This document shows positions 23,542-32,730 of a stretch of 64,000 bases of DNA, in pieces. Numbering within the stretch: position 1 is the stretch's first letter; every line of letters starts with the position of its first letter. The translations under genes were made by a program, and so were the position numbers. This stretch comes from Gardnerella piotii (GTDB lineage Bacteria > Actinomycetota > Actinomycetes > Actinomycetales > Bifidobacteriaceae). The notes under the pieces were generated by a model. The model was not told the origin of the DNA, did no database searches, and saw nothing but the letters and a program-made list of their open reading frames with translations. The stretch is from positions 992,001-1,056,000 of the forward strand of contig NZ_QJUV01000001.1 in NCBI RefSeq assembly GCF_003397585.1, given 5' to 3'.

Positions 23542-23552
23542 CCCCCCCCCCC
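23542..23552. repeat. C11 homopolymer upstream of the giant surface protein
   Basis: Eleven C on the plus strand (G11 on the gene's strand) lie about 55 bases before the start. A TAAAAT box (23525-23520) sits 16 bases downstream of the tract, so the G run covers where a -35 element would be. Stops TGA and TAA between tract and start rule out a translational switch into the gene's frame. Confidence 0.9.
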
Positions 23553-23622
23553 ATAAGTATTTTTGTTTCAAGGGTTTTTGCACTAAGTGAGATACAAAGC
23601 GCGGTAAAGATTCTTGATTTTC

Positions 23623-23663
23623 AAAAAAACCGCGCAAGCCAAGAAAACCTTGACTACGCGCGG
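23623..23663 (-). terminator. Terminator of rplY
   Basis: The minus strand folds into a stem CCGCGC / GCGCGG with an inner CAAG/CTTG pairing, followed by TTTTTTT. It separates rplY from the giant surface-protein promoter region. Confidence 0.85.
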
Positions 23664-23719
23664 CTTATAAAATCTTAGAAAAACTTAGAAACTTTTAAGA
23701 AAAATTCCTAAGCAAAACC

Positions 23720-24337
23720 TTACTCGGCAGCAGGAGCTTCTGCGGCAGGAGCAGCAGCATCGGCAGCAGGAGCGGCAGCTGGCTCTTCTGTAGCAGCATC
23801 TTCTGGAACGGTAACGCTAACAACAGACTCTTCGCCATCCATGTCGAGAACAACGCCCTCAGGAAGCTTAACGTCTTTAGCAAACACCTTGGTACCATCG
23901 GTTAAGCCGTCAACATTAACCACCAAGCGCTCTGGCAAGTTGGCAACGTCTGCGCGAACCTTAAGCTCCTGAACGTCTACGAATGCAACAGCAGCACCCT
24001 TTGGAGTGCCTTCAACAAACACTGGCACCTCAACGTCAATCTTCTCGCCAGCCTTAACTTCGTAGAAGTCAATGTGCTCAACAATGCGCTTAACAGGGTT
24101 GCGCTGAACATCCTTAACAACTGCGATTCGCGATTCCTTACCAAACTTAATGGTAAACAAGGCGTTTGCGTGACGAAGCGAAAGAGTGGTCTCCCTCATT
24201 GGAAGAGTAACGTGTACAGGTTCAGCACCGCCAGCGTAAATGCTGGCTGGAATCAAATTGGCAACACGCAAACGGCGAGCAACACCCTTACCGAACTCAT
24301 TGCGCACATTGCCTTCAAGTGTAATCTTTGTAGCCAT
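23720..24337 (-). CDS. rplY: 50S ribosomal protein L25 (general stress protein CTC type)
   Basis: It binds 5S rRNA in the large subunit. The 205-residue protein has the two-domain CTC architecture: the L25 beta-barrel at residues 1-90 (GKGVARRLR....P..IYGG-like) and the TL5 C-terminal domain, then an A/P/E-rich tail that is typical of actinobacterial L25. AAGGAG precedes the ATG. Confidence 0.95.
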   Translation of the reverse strand: MATKITLEGNVRNEFGKGVARRLRVANLIPASIYAGGAEPVHVTLPMRETTLSLRHANALFTIKFGKESRIAVVKDVQRNPVKRIVEHIDFYEVKAGEKIDVEVPVFVEGTPKGAAVAFVDVQELKVRADVANLPERLVVNVDGLTDGTKVFAKDVKLPEGVVLDMDGEESVVSVTVPEDAATEEPAAAPAADAAAPAAEAPAAE

Positions 24338-24768
24338 ATCGGTCTCCTTATGGTCTGGATTATGCGGATAATCTTATTTAAATCCAGCTTCAGGCGCACC
24401 GACGCGCCGAAAACCACCATAAGTTGGCATCAGCCCAGTCGATAACGGAACTTACACAACAATCGCAGGCAGCAATCGCAAAGCGCTCGTCGCAAGTATC
24501 GCAGTGTTATTCCCTCGCCAAAGCAACTTATCTAGTCTACAAAAACACTTAGACATGCGCTTATCCAAAAAATATCAACACAAAATCAAGGCAATATCAA
24601 GGCAAAAAGTGACTTGAGCCACACAAGCTATTATCATATATAAAAGAAGTAAGCGCGCATTAAATTGTGCGATTAAAAACAAGCTGATTTTGTGACACGA
24701 GTTGCAACACAAATTACATGTTGCAACGCAAATTTATGACTCAAGATTAGCGCAATTAAGGAGCAGAC
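24338..24768. other. Divergent intergenic region between rplY and acyl-CoA ligase gene
   Basis: This 431-base gap holds the leaders of rplY (minus) and the ligase (plus). The plus promoter at 24614-24642 is clear. Nothing else recognisable was found apart from a short AATATCAAGGC-type duplication near 24590-24605. Confidence 0.5.
24614..24642 (+). promoter_or_regulatory. Promoter of the long-chain acyl-CoA ligase gene
   Basis: TTGAGC (24614-24619) and TATATA (24637-24642) are spaced by exactly 17 bases. Transcription should begin near 24649, leaving a leader of about 120 bases. Confidence 0.55.
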
Positions 24769-26823
24769 GTGTCCGTGCTAAACACACTCCAGCAGCAAGC
24801 TTTCAACCTTGCCCGCAAGGCCTTGCAAATCGGCAGCAACTTTGCACACCCAGTTAGCGACGATCGCTCGGGAAGCCAAGACTACTCGCAAGTCGAAGAA
24901 AAACAAGAAGCAGCAAACACGCTACTTGCGCAAAAATCGCGTCTGCCTCGCGTAGAAGAGTGGGGCGCAGAAATGCCAACCACCACTTTCCTAGACCCAC
25001 AAACTGGCTTGTTGACTACAAAAACCGAGGGAAGCGCTCCGCTAGATGAAGGCACAAGCATCTACGACTTGTATGCAGATAGGGCCGCTCGAATGGGAGA
25101 CGATCCGCTTTACACGTACAAAGAAAACGACGAATGGGTTACAAAAACCGCAAATCAGTTCCTTAAAGAAGTGCGAGATGCCGCAAAAGGCTTAATGCAC
25201 TACGGTTTGCGCAAGGGCGATGCTGTTGCGTTAATGTGCAAAACCTCGTACGAGTGGGATATTGCAGACGCTGCTGTTATGGCTTGCGGAGGCGTGCTTG
25301 CTACGATTTACGACACTGATTCTGCCGAACAAATTCGCAACATTGTAAACAACTCCGATTCGCGCTTTTTGATTGTTGGAACAACCGACATGAAGGAAAA
25401 GGCAGATGGCGCAATCGAAGAGTGCCCAAGCCTTGAGCGCATTATTTGCATAGAAACAGGCGGATTGGCGGAACTTCAGGCTTTTGGATACGCTGTTAGC
25501 GACGAAGAGCTGGACGAGCGCATTGACTCGGTTAAAAAAACCGACTTGTGCTCAATCGTGTACACTTCTGGCTCTACGGCTGCGCCAAAAGGCGTGGAAA
25601 TGACGCATGAGCATTATTGCACAACGGCGTTAAACTTGCCGATTTATTTGCCAGACTTGCTTAGCGAGCCTGATGGATCTGTGCTGTTGTTCTTGCCTCA
25701 AGCACATTCGTTTGCGCGCGCAATCAACTATATTGTTGTTGCTAGCACGCTTAGAATCTACATTGCACAAGGCATTACAACGCTTATATCCGATCTTCAA
25801 GTTGCAAAGCCAACCGTTATGATTGTTGTTCCGCGTGTGCTCGAAAAAGTGTATAACGCGGCTTCGCAAAAGGCAGGTCACGGCGCTAAGGGACTTGCTT
25901 TCCAGGGTGCTGTTGTTACGGCTCAGCAATACATGAAGGAAGTACAAGATTATGGAGACGCTAAGGCGCTAACAAAGGCTCGCCGCGCTGCTTACGATCC
26001 ACTGGTTTACCGCCCGATTCGCCAAGCGCTTGGCGGACGCGCGCGCTGGATTGTTGCTGGCGGGGCTCCACTTGACCCAGAGCTGCTTTCGTTCTTCCGC
26101 GGCGCAGGTGTTCCAGTTTACGAAGGCTACGGTCTTACGGAAACCACTGCCCCATGCGCATTTACACCTATTGGCGTTCCATTCCACGAAGGCTCCGTTG
26201 GCATTGCTTTCCCAGCTTTCACTTTGCGAATTGCCAAAGATGGCGAAGTACAAATTAAGGGCACTTGCGTATTTAAGAAGTATCACAAGAACGAAGAAGC
26301 GACTGAAACTTCGTTTACAGAAGACGGATGGTATGCTACTGGCGATTTGGGCAGAATTGACGACGACGGCATGCTTTACATTACTGGTCGCAAGAAGGAC
26401 TTAATCATTACTGCTGGCGGAAAGAATGTGGCTCCTGGCCCTATTGAAGAAGTGATTAAGCGTTGCGAGCTTGTGTCTCAAGCTCTTGTTCTTGGAGATA
26501 AGAGGCCATTTATATCTGCTCTTGTTACTTTAGACGAGGAGATTTTGCGCAATTGGCTTAAATCCAAGGGTCTGGACGAGACTATGAGCATGGAAGATGC
26601 CGCAAATAACGCGGTTGTGCGTGCGGAAGTTCAAAAGTTTGTAGATATTGCAAATGAGGGCGTATCTCGCGCGGAATCTGTGCGAAAGTTCATTATTTTG
26701 CCAGAAGAGTTTACTCAAGAAAACGGCTTAATGACGGCTTCTATGAAGATTATTCGCCCTCGAGTTATTAAGAAGTATTCTGCATTGCTCAACACGCAAA
26801 TGTACACGATTCGCAAGAAGTAG
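24769..26823 (+). CDS. Long-chain fatty acid--CoA ligase (AMP-forming, FadD15-like)
   Basis: It activates fatty acids as acyl-AMP and then acyl-CoA. The 684-residue protein shows the A3 core YTSGSTAAPKGVEMTH, A5 GYGLTET, A7 GDLGRID and A8 GRKKDLIITAGGKNVAP motifs of the adenylate-forming family. Start is GTG 24769 with AAGGAG eight bases before. As bifidobacteria lack beta-oxidation, it probably feeds exogenous fatty acids into lipids; that is inference. It is a single-gene unit with its own promoter and terminator. Confidence 0.92.
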   Translation: MSVLNTLQQQAFNLARKALQIGSNFAHPVSDDRSGSQDYSQVEEKQEAANTLLAQKSRLPRVEEWGAEMPTTTFLDPQTGLLTTKTEGSAPLDEGTSIYDLYADRAARMGDDPLYTYKENDEWVTKTANQFLKEVRDAAKGLMHYGLRKGDAVALMCKTSYEWDIADAAVMACGGVLATIYDTDSAEQIRNIVNNSDSRFLIVGTTDMKEKADGAIEECPSLERIICIETGGLAELQAFGYAVSDEELDERIDSVKKTDLCSIVYTSGSTAAPKGVEMTHEHYCTTALNLPIYLPDLLSEPDGSVLLFLPQAHSFARAINYIVVASTLRIYIAQGITTLISDLQVAKPTVMIVVPRVLEKVYNAASQKAGHGAKGLAFQGAVVTAQQYMKEVQDYGDAKALTKARRAAYDPLVYRPIRQALGGRARWIVAGGAPLDPELLSFFRGAGVPVYEGYGLTETTAPCAFTPIGVPFHEGSVGIAFPAFTLRIAKDGEVQIKGTCVFKKYHKNEEATETSFTEDGWYATGDLGRIDDDGMLYITGRKKDLIITAGGKNVAPGPIEEVIKRCELVSQALVLGDKRPFISALVTLDEEILRNWLKSKGLDETMSMEDAANNAVVRAEVQKFVDIANEGVSRAESVRKFIILPEEFTQENGLMTASMKIIRPRVIKKYSALLNTQMYTIRKK

Positions 26824-26881
26824 CGCTGATTAAAGCGCGAATCGCCAGCAAACCTACTTGCGATTTATGCGCGAATCACCC

Positions 26882-26929
26882 AAAACCGCGGTCGACTGGT
26901 CTTATACCTACTCGTCTACCGCGGTTTTT
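26882..26929 (+). terminator. Terminator of the acyl-CoA ligase gene
   Basis: AAAACCGCGGT pairs with ACCGCGGTTTTT around a 25-base loop. Stem and much of the loop closely resemble the terminator at 31153-31200, so the two are related copies flanking the coiled-coil surface gene. Confidence 0.9.
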
Positions 26930-26942
26930 GTTGTTGATTTTG

Positions 26943-26982
26943 CCCGCGTTTGTTCCCTTTTACCCGCGTTTGTTCCCTTTTT
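26943..26982. repeat. 20-bp tandem duplication
   Basis: CCCGCGTTTGTTCCCTTTTA is repeated next to itself with one change at the last base, just after the ligase terminator. Confidence 0.9.
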
Positions 26983-27090
26983 GGTCAATTTTGGAAACAA
27001 AAGCAAGAAAAAGTAAACAAACACGGGGAAATTATGCAGCTCGAAATCGTCGATTCGCAGTTTAATCCATAGGTATTTGGTAAAATCACG

Positions 27091-27121
27091 TTGAAAACTA
27101 TATACCCCCCCCCGGTAGAAA
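27091..27121 (+). promoter_or_regulatory. Probable slippage-controlled promoter with C9 in its spacer
   Basis: TTGAAA (27091-27096) serves as -35. The spacer contains C9 at 27105-27113. The best -10 is TAGAAA (27116-27121), 19 bases away. Loss of two C would give the optimal 17-base spacing, so tract length should set promoter strength. The architecture resembles known spacer-tract promoters of other bacteria; activity here is untested. Confidence 0.5.
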
Positions 27122-27225
27122 ATATGTTTTCCAAAACAAGACGAACGGCAAGCAATTGCTAAAAAATCTTGTTCAAAAACACGAAAACTAACGATTTCCT
27201 ATTATCAAATATGAGGAGAGGTTTT

Positions 27226-29703
27226 ATGAATGCTAAAATCGCAGCCGCTATATCTTTAGGCGCAAGTTCACTGGCATTATTCGGTGTGGCAAATGTGGCC
27301 AACGCTGTTGAACAGAATCCAAACATAACTCAAGAAACTAACAATGTAGTTAACAGCGCAAATCCACAATCCGAACCACAATCCAATCCAAAATCCAGCG
27401 AAGAAGCAAATAAAGAAGCAAACAAGCTTGCAGACGAAGCCGAAAGACTAGAAAAAGAAGCTAATACAGAATTTACAAAAGCTCAAGACGAATATAATCA
27501 GGCTAATCAAGCTGCGACCGACGCCAACAATGTTGCCAGCACTGCACAATCTGAGTTAGAGGATGCTCAAAAAGAGAAAACTCTCGCAGAAGAAAATCAA
27601 ACTAAAGCAAATAAAGAATTGCAAGAAAAGCAATTGCAGGCATCTAAAGCAAAAGACGAAGTAACAGCAAAAACTAAAATATTAGAAGCAGAAAAAAATA
27701 AAGAAAAAGCTGCTTTAGACGCAAGGAAAGATGCTGCAAATGCACAAATAGAAGCCGAAGAACTTAATGCTTCTGCTCAAAGTGACGCTGCAAAGCATAA
27801 AGAGCTAGCAGATAAAGCAGATGAAGATTTAAAAGATAAGCAAAAAGCTCAAGAGAAAGAAAACGAAAATCTGCAACAAGCCAAGGATGCTCTAAGCAAT
27901 GCAAAAAAGGAGCATCAAGAATTATTGCAAAAGGCCAATCAGTTAGATGTACTTAAACAAAATGCAGATAAGCTTGTTGAAGAAAACAATAACAATCAAA
28001 AGAAAATTACGGCCCAGATAGAAGCGCTTACAAATCCAAAATCTGCTAGCGAAAATGAGAATGTTAAAAATCTAGAAAAAGAAGCTCAAAAAGCGCAAGA
28101 AAAAGCAGATTCAGCAAAGGCTAATGCTGCTAAAAAAGATTCGGAAGTCAACTCTGCAAGCGACAATCTTACAAAAGCAGAAAATGAGCTTAAGTCAAAG
28201 AACAAAGACTTTTATGATTTAAAAAACGATGTAGAGGAAGCCAAACGCACAGCAAAACAAAAAAGTGACGAATACGATCTTACCGCAGATACAGAAGATT
28301 CAAACAAAAAAGTAGAAGAAAAGTCTGACTTCTACAAGTTCTTGCAATATGTGATTGATACCGAAAAAGCTAAGGAAAACGCAGGCAACGCTGACCTTAT
28401 TGCAGACGCTGAGCGCGCTCAAAAAGTCCTTAAGGGCGAATCTTATACGGTTCCTGATAAGAACAAAACTGTTGGAAATGTCACACATACTACTCCAGGA
28501 TACACAGTTTATGCTCCAACTTGGTACAACGACTTAGTAAAGCCTGGACTTGGCAGGGTTGGTAGCGCAGACTCGCTGCAAAATATGATTGAAGCATCAA
28601 CATACTACGATGCTCTTAACAAGCTGCGCAAGGCAGACGATTCCTTGCCAGAAGTCGGCGTGCGCTTAACGCATATTGCAGAGAGCATTGTACACTCCTT
28701 CTACTCCGCCGCGTATATTGGTCATGCTGTATCTCATGAACCTAATAATGTAGCAGAAGATTTAAAAACACATGCATATAATCGATCTGCGGAAAATGTT
28801 GCGTGGAGCAACAAGTTAGACGGGCACGACAATACAAGAAATCCACAGAAGTTTGAGGACTGCAATGTAACAGACGAAGGTCATTTTTCTTGCAAAATCA
28901 ACTCTGGCGACTCACACAACGCTCTAGACGGTTGGTACACAATAGAAAAAACCTTGTACGACAACACAATTAGCAGCGGCAAATGGGCGAATCATAAACT
29001 CGCAAATGGCGCTAAAGAAATACTGCAACAACATAGACATGATCTTGCAGATTTTACTCGCAATACAAAAACTATCTTATTTGAAAACGACAATGATGAA
29101 TCGCTTACTAAGAAGTTTATAAACGCAGTTGGCCATTACACAAACTTTGCCGATAGGTCAAATACTGCTGCGGGCTTCGCCGAAGGCGACAACTCGTATG
29201 ACAATAAAAACAAATACCAAGATATTGCCATGTGGCATGGTAGCAACGAATCGACGATTACAGTTAGCCAATATAAGGATTTGCTTGATGCTTATGTTAA
29301 AAAAGTTAATCCTAATAACAATAACTTGGAACCAGATAACGCAGAAAAGTTGAAGCAGCTTAATGCGGACGCAAACCTTGCAAATATGGCTATTTTTAAC
29401 GCCAGATATAAGGTTTTGCAGAAAAAGCACGCCATGAGCGAACAGGATCGTGCCGCTATTAAAGGCCTCGAAGAAAATTCGACGATGCTGTTAGCAAATT
29501 TGAGCAAGCTCAAGAAGAGTCTAAAAACGCAAATAAAACCAAAAGCATTCTGGAAAAATCTGCTGAGGCTGCGAAAAAGCTTTATGAAGAAGAAAAGCAG
29601 AAGGCAGATGCTAATGCTCAGCTTGACGAAAATGCTAGAGAAAACAAAAAGAAGCAACTTGAGCAAGAACTTAAAAAGTTGCAAGCAGCTTCGACTGATT
29701 TGA
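27226..29703 (+). pseudogene. Coiled-coil/CAP-domain surface protein, N-terminal part, frameshifted near 29475
   Basis: ATG 27226 follows GAGGAGAG and opens a clear signal peptide (MNAKIAAAISLGASSLALFG..ANA). Residues ~40-390 are heptad-rich coiled coil full of A, K, E and Q. Residues ~430-690 form a CAP-like domain, with GHYTNFADR...AAGFA at its end. The coil resumes, but after GLEEN at about 29475 the frame turns basic and unlike the coil (KKSLKTQIKPKAF...), ending at 29703. One added A in the A4 run at 29474-29477 continues the coil in the other frame. Possible adhesin; no function is proven. Confidence 0.8.
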
Positions 29704-31127
29704 ACAAAAATGCTGATAATGCTAAGAATACTGCAGAAGAAGCTCATAAAGCAGCAAATGCAAAACAGGCTACGATTGATGGCGATTTGAGTGATGCTGT
29801 TAATACTGCTCAAGGCAAGGTGGATGCTGCAAAGCAAGCGGTTCAAGCTGCAGAAGCCGACAAGAATAGGGAAAGTGAAGCGCTTGCGGCTGCTAACAAA
29901 AAGGCTGATGAGCTAGCTGATAAGATTGCTGAATTAGAGAAAACAGTCGAAGCGGAAACTAAAAAGATTGAACAAGCAAATAATAGAGTTTCTGATGCGC
30001 AAAAGGCTGTTAAAAGTGCTAATGATCAGCAAGAACGAGTAAACAACGAGCTTTCTGCTTTAAGTAAAAGAGCAGATGAGGCAAATAAAAAGGTTGTAGA
30101 AACTAAAGCTGATGTTTCCAAAAAGATTGAGGCTGTTAAGGCAGCTAAAAAGACCGTTGCAGATGCTAAGGCTAAGGTTGCCTCTGCTCAAGCCACTCTT
30201 AAAGCCGCAAAAGCTAAGGTTACAACAGCACAAAAGACTGTTAAGGCTGCTGAAGCTAAGTTTAACGAGATAATCAAGAAGCTGCCTAATGAAGCTACTC
30301 GGGAAACATACAGGGCCAAGTTCCTTGCTGCTACTGGGCGATTCCAGAATATGCAAACGGATTTGATGAGCTACACCACGCAGCTTGAAACGTTGACAAC
30401 TACGTTGAACGATAACGCAGACGCGCTTAATAAGAACGTAAAAGACACAGTGGTTCCACCAGCTCCAGAGCCGTCAGTTCCAGTTCCAACGCCACCTGCG
30501 CCTGCGCCAGCACCAAGCGGAGATGCAATAGTGCCTGGTTCTAACTCTGGCTCTAACTCTGGCTCCAGCTCTAGCAACGACTCCAGCTCCAGTAGTGATG
30601 CTTCTAGTAGCAACTCCAACTACTACAACCAGTATCTTGCAGGATATGCAAACAACTTGTTCGGAAACGAGCAACTTGGCTTTAACGCTGTGATTCCAGC
30701 TGCACAATCGCAGAGTGCAAACGGAGCTAATGCTCAGAACGCTAATGGCGTTGCAGCGAATAATGTTGCAGGAGCTGCGCACGCTAACCGCATCGCAGCA
30801 GCGCTTGCAGCCGCTGGCGCTAAGGCTGCAGCCAAGAGTACAGCCAAAGCAGACGAGTCAAAGCAGGACGATGCTAAGAGCGAGTCCGCAAAGAACGATG
30901 CAAAGGATTCCGAAAAGAGCAAGTCTAAGAACGACTCCAAGAATGATTACAAGAGCGAATCTAAGAGTGAGTCTAAGAACGCTCAAGCGTCTGGCGGCAC
31001 TCAAAACGGAGCACAAAGCGCATCCAACAGCACTACGTTTAAGGTTGTTGCAGCTATAGCGGCTGTTGTTGCAGGAATCGCAGCAATCGGAGGCGGCACT
31101 TACTTTGCTCGCCATCGTCGTGCGTAA
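29463..31127 (+). pseudogene. Coiled-coil/CAP-domain surface protein, C-terminal part (separate frame)
   Basis: The frame is open from 29463 and begins its coil-like sequence at KFDDAVSKFEQAQEE. It has about 330 residues of coiled coil, then a P/A linker (PVPTPPAPAPAPS), an S/N/G low-complexity stretch, a K/S/D/E stalk and a final hydrophobic span (VVAAIAAVVAGIAAIGGG) ending ARHRRA. No LPxTG motif precedes this span, so anchoring is by the membrane segment. There is no credible start here; with the upstream part the whole protein would have about 1,300 residues. Confidence 0.8.
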
Positions 31128-31152
31128 TCAAAACTAAAAAAACAAAGAAAAC

Positions 31153-31200
31153 AAAAACCGCGGTTGACCAGTCTTCACCAACTCGTCTGCCGCGGTTTTT
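31153..31200 (+). terminator. Terminator of the coiled-coil surface gene
   Basis: AAAAACCGCGG pairs with CCGCGGTTTTT. It is closely similar along its length to the terminator at 26882-26929. Confidence 0.9.
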
Positions 31201-31282
31201 GTATCTATCAACAACAAAACCCGTCAAATCGCTCGCGCGTTACAGTGCGCTATTCCTCGCGGCTATTAGTAGCAGCTCGGCT

Positions 31283-31475
31283 GATTTGGCATGTAAAGTC
31301 CACTGGACTTTACATTTGAGCCAAATCACGCTTTAAAGGAGCTTGAAATGCATTATGCAATTTCAAGCTCAGTCAAAGCGCTTTGCAGCGCAGAAGCAGT
31401 GCTTCTGCCTTGAGCTGCTCAGCGCTCCAAATTGCCTTCTCGCGCTACGCTCTAAGCTCGAAGGCAGGTCGTCGC
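31283..31475. repeat. Cluster of consecutive perfect or near-perfect hairpins
   Basis: In under 200 bases I see: a 25-base perfect palindrome with one central base (31291-31315) nested in an outer 8-bp stem GATTTGGC/GCCAAATC (31283-31290, 31320-31327); an 11-bp stem GAGCTTGAAAT/ATTTCAAGCTC (31339-31370); the palindrome CAAAGCGCTTTG (31374-31385); GCAGAAGCA/TGCTTCTGC with one central base (about 31391-31409); and TGCCTTC/GAAGGCA (about 31433-31466). No open frame uses it. It may be a structured RNA, a palindromic mobile-element remnant, or a protein-binding array. Confidence 0.8.
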
Positions 31476-31640
31476 GCCCGCGCATTTTGTACCAAATTCG
31501 ACCTAAATCACGTACAAAATCCGTCAAACAACTCCGCACTTTGTACCAAATTACGCCTAAATCACGTACAAAAAGCGGAACACAACTCCGCACTTTGTAG
31601 CTCAACACACCAATGAGGGCTACATTCTCGGGCGCGACGA
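31469..31640. repeat. Inverted-repeat-bounded block with two 54-bp direct repeats
   Basis: A perfect 12-bp inverted repeat (TCGTCGCGCCCG at 31469-31480, CGGGCGCGACGA at 31629-31640) encloses two direct repeats of about 54 bases (31482-31534, 31535-31588) and a short third start. Each repeat carries a TTTGTAC...GTACAAA hairpin. TGTAGC/GCTACA forms another stem at 31595-31624. The size and ends suggest a small non-autonomous element, but no target duplication was found. It lies between the surface gene and era. Confidence 0.7.
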
Positions 31641-31641
31641 A

Positions 31642-32721
31642 TTAGAACCCCAAGCGCTCAAGCTTCTTAGGGTCGCTCTGCCACCCCTTTGCAACCTTCA
31701 CATGCAAATCGAGCACAGCTTTAGCGCCTGTAATACGATTCACCGCAGTGCGCAAACGCTTCTTAACGCGCACAAGATGCTCCGCACCGCGCCCAATAAT
31801 AATCGGCTTTTGCGAATCGCGCTCAACATACACCGACACAATAACATGCGCTTTATTATCGCTATATTGCGCATAGTCCTCATCTCCTGGGCGCACAATG
31901 CTATCTACAACAACCGCCAGAGAATGTGGCAACTCGTCGTCAAGTTCCTCAAGAAAAGCCCCGCGAATTAACTCCGCAATCATGCTAGAAGGACTCTCCT
32001 CGCTAAGCTGATCGTCTGGATACATCTTCGGACCTTCTGGAAGATTGTCAATCAAAACCTTCTTAACTTCGTCAACATTGTCGCGTTCCAAAGCGCTAAC
32101 TGGCACAATATCCGTAAAATCAGCAAACTGTTGAATCTCAATCAAATGAGACACCAACTCATCTCGGCTTAGCGTATCAATTTTTGTTACGATTCCAATA
32201 AGCGGAACCTTCCACACCCAGTTTCCAGCCGCATCTTTTTTGGCAAAGTCGGAGCGAAGTCGGCTTAAGATTCTTCTATCTCCAGGCCCAATCTCTTGAT
32301 CTGCTGGAAGCAAGAAAGCAATCGCATCAACATCTGCAAGCGACTCGTCTACAATGTCATTCAATCGCTGGCCTAGCAAAGTGCGCGGCCTGTGGATTCC
32401 TGGCGTATCAACTAACACCATTTGCGCGTTTGGAGTTGTTAAGATTCCGCGAATCGCCTTGCGCGTTGTTTCTGGGCGAGAAGACGCGATTGCGATTTGC
32501 GTTCCGATTAGCGCGTTCATAAGCGTTGATTTTCCAACGTTTGGTCTGCCTACTACAGCAACAAATCCCGATTTATAGCCGTTAAAATCAGGCACTTCTA
32601 CGCTCGCTTTTAGAGAAGGATCTAAATTAGCAAACATTTCGTCATTCATATCGTCATTCATTTCGTCGTCCATATCTTCCATATCGTCATTCATATCATT
32701 AACATCTTTCATATCATTCAT
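31642..32721 (-). CDS. era: GTPase Era
   Basis: Era binds the 3' end of 16S rRNA and helps mature the 30S subunit. G1 GRPNVGKS, G3 DTPGIH and G4 TKID are present, with the KH domain at the C-terminus (IIIGRGAEHLVRVKKRLR). The 359-residue protein starts with about 30 residues made almost only of Met, Asn, Asp and Glu, encoded by ATGAAYGAY-like repeats with eight ATG codons. The real start could be any of these. It ends the rsmE-era gene cluster. Confidence 0.94.
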   Translation of the reverse strand: MNDMKDVNDMNDDMEDMDDEMNDDMNDEMFANLDPSLKASVEVPDFNGYKSGFVAVVGRPNVGKSTLMNALIGTQIAIASSRPETTRKAIRGILTTPNAQMVLVDTPGIHRPRTLLGQRLNDIVDESLADVDAIAFLLPADQEIGPGDRRILSRLRSDFAKKDAAGNWVWKVPLIGIVTKIDTLSRDELVSHLIEIQQFADFTDIVPVSALERDNVDEVKKVLIDNLPEGPKMYPDDQLSEESPSSMIAELIRGAFLEELDDELPHSLAVVVDSIVRPGDEDYAQYSDNKAHVIVSVYVERDSQKPIIIGRGAEHLVRVKKRLRTAVNRITGAKAVLDLHVKVAKGWQSDPKKLERLGF

Positions 32722-32730
32722 AATTCAACA

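Larger units (their letters stand above)
26930..27225 (+). other. Leader and promoter region of the coiled-coil surface protein
   Basis: About 300 non-coding bases. They contain a 20-bp direct duplication (26943-26982), the C9 tract promoter (27091-27121), and a GAGGAGAG ribosome site at 27213-27220. Confidence 0.6.

Noticed and set aside
23486..23555. An ATG created by the G11 run could start the giant surface protein, giving a coding phase switch.
   Set aside because: In the gene's frame, TGA and TAA lie between the run and the gene start, so no tract length joins them.
31482..31600. Direct repeats as a CRISPR array.
   Set aside because: Only two full copies are present, they are contiguous without unique spacers, and no cas gene is near.
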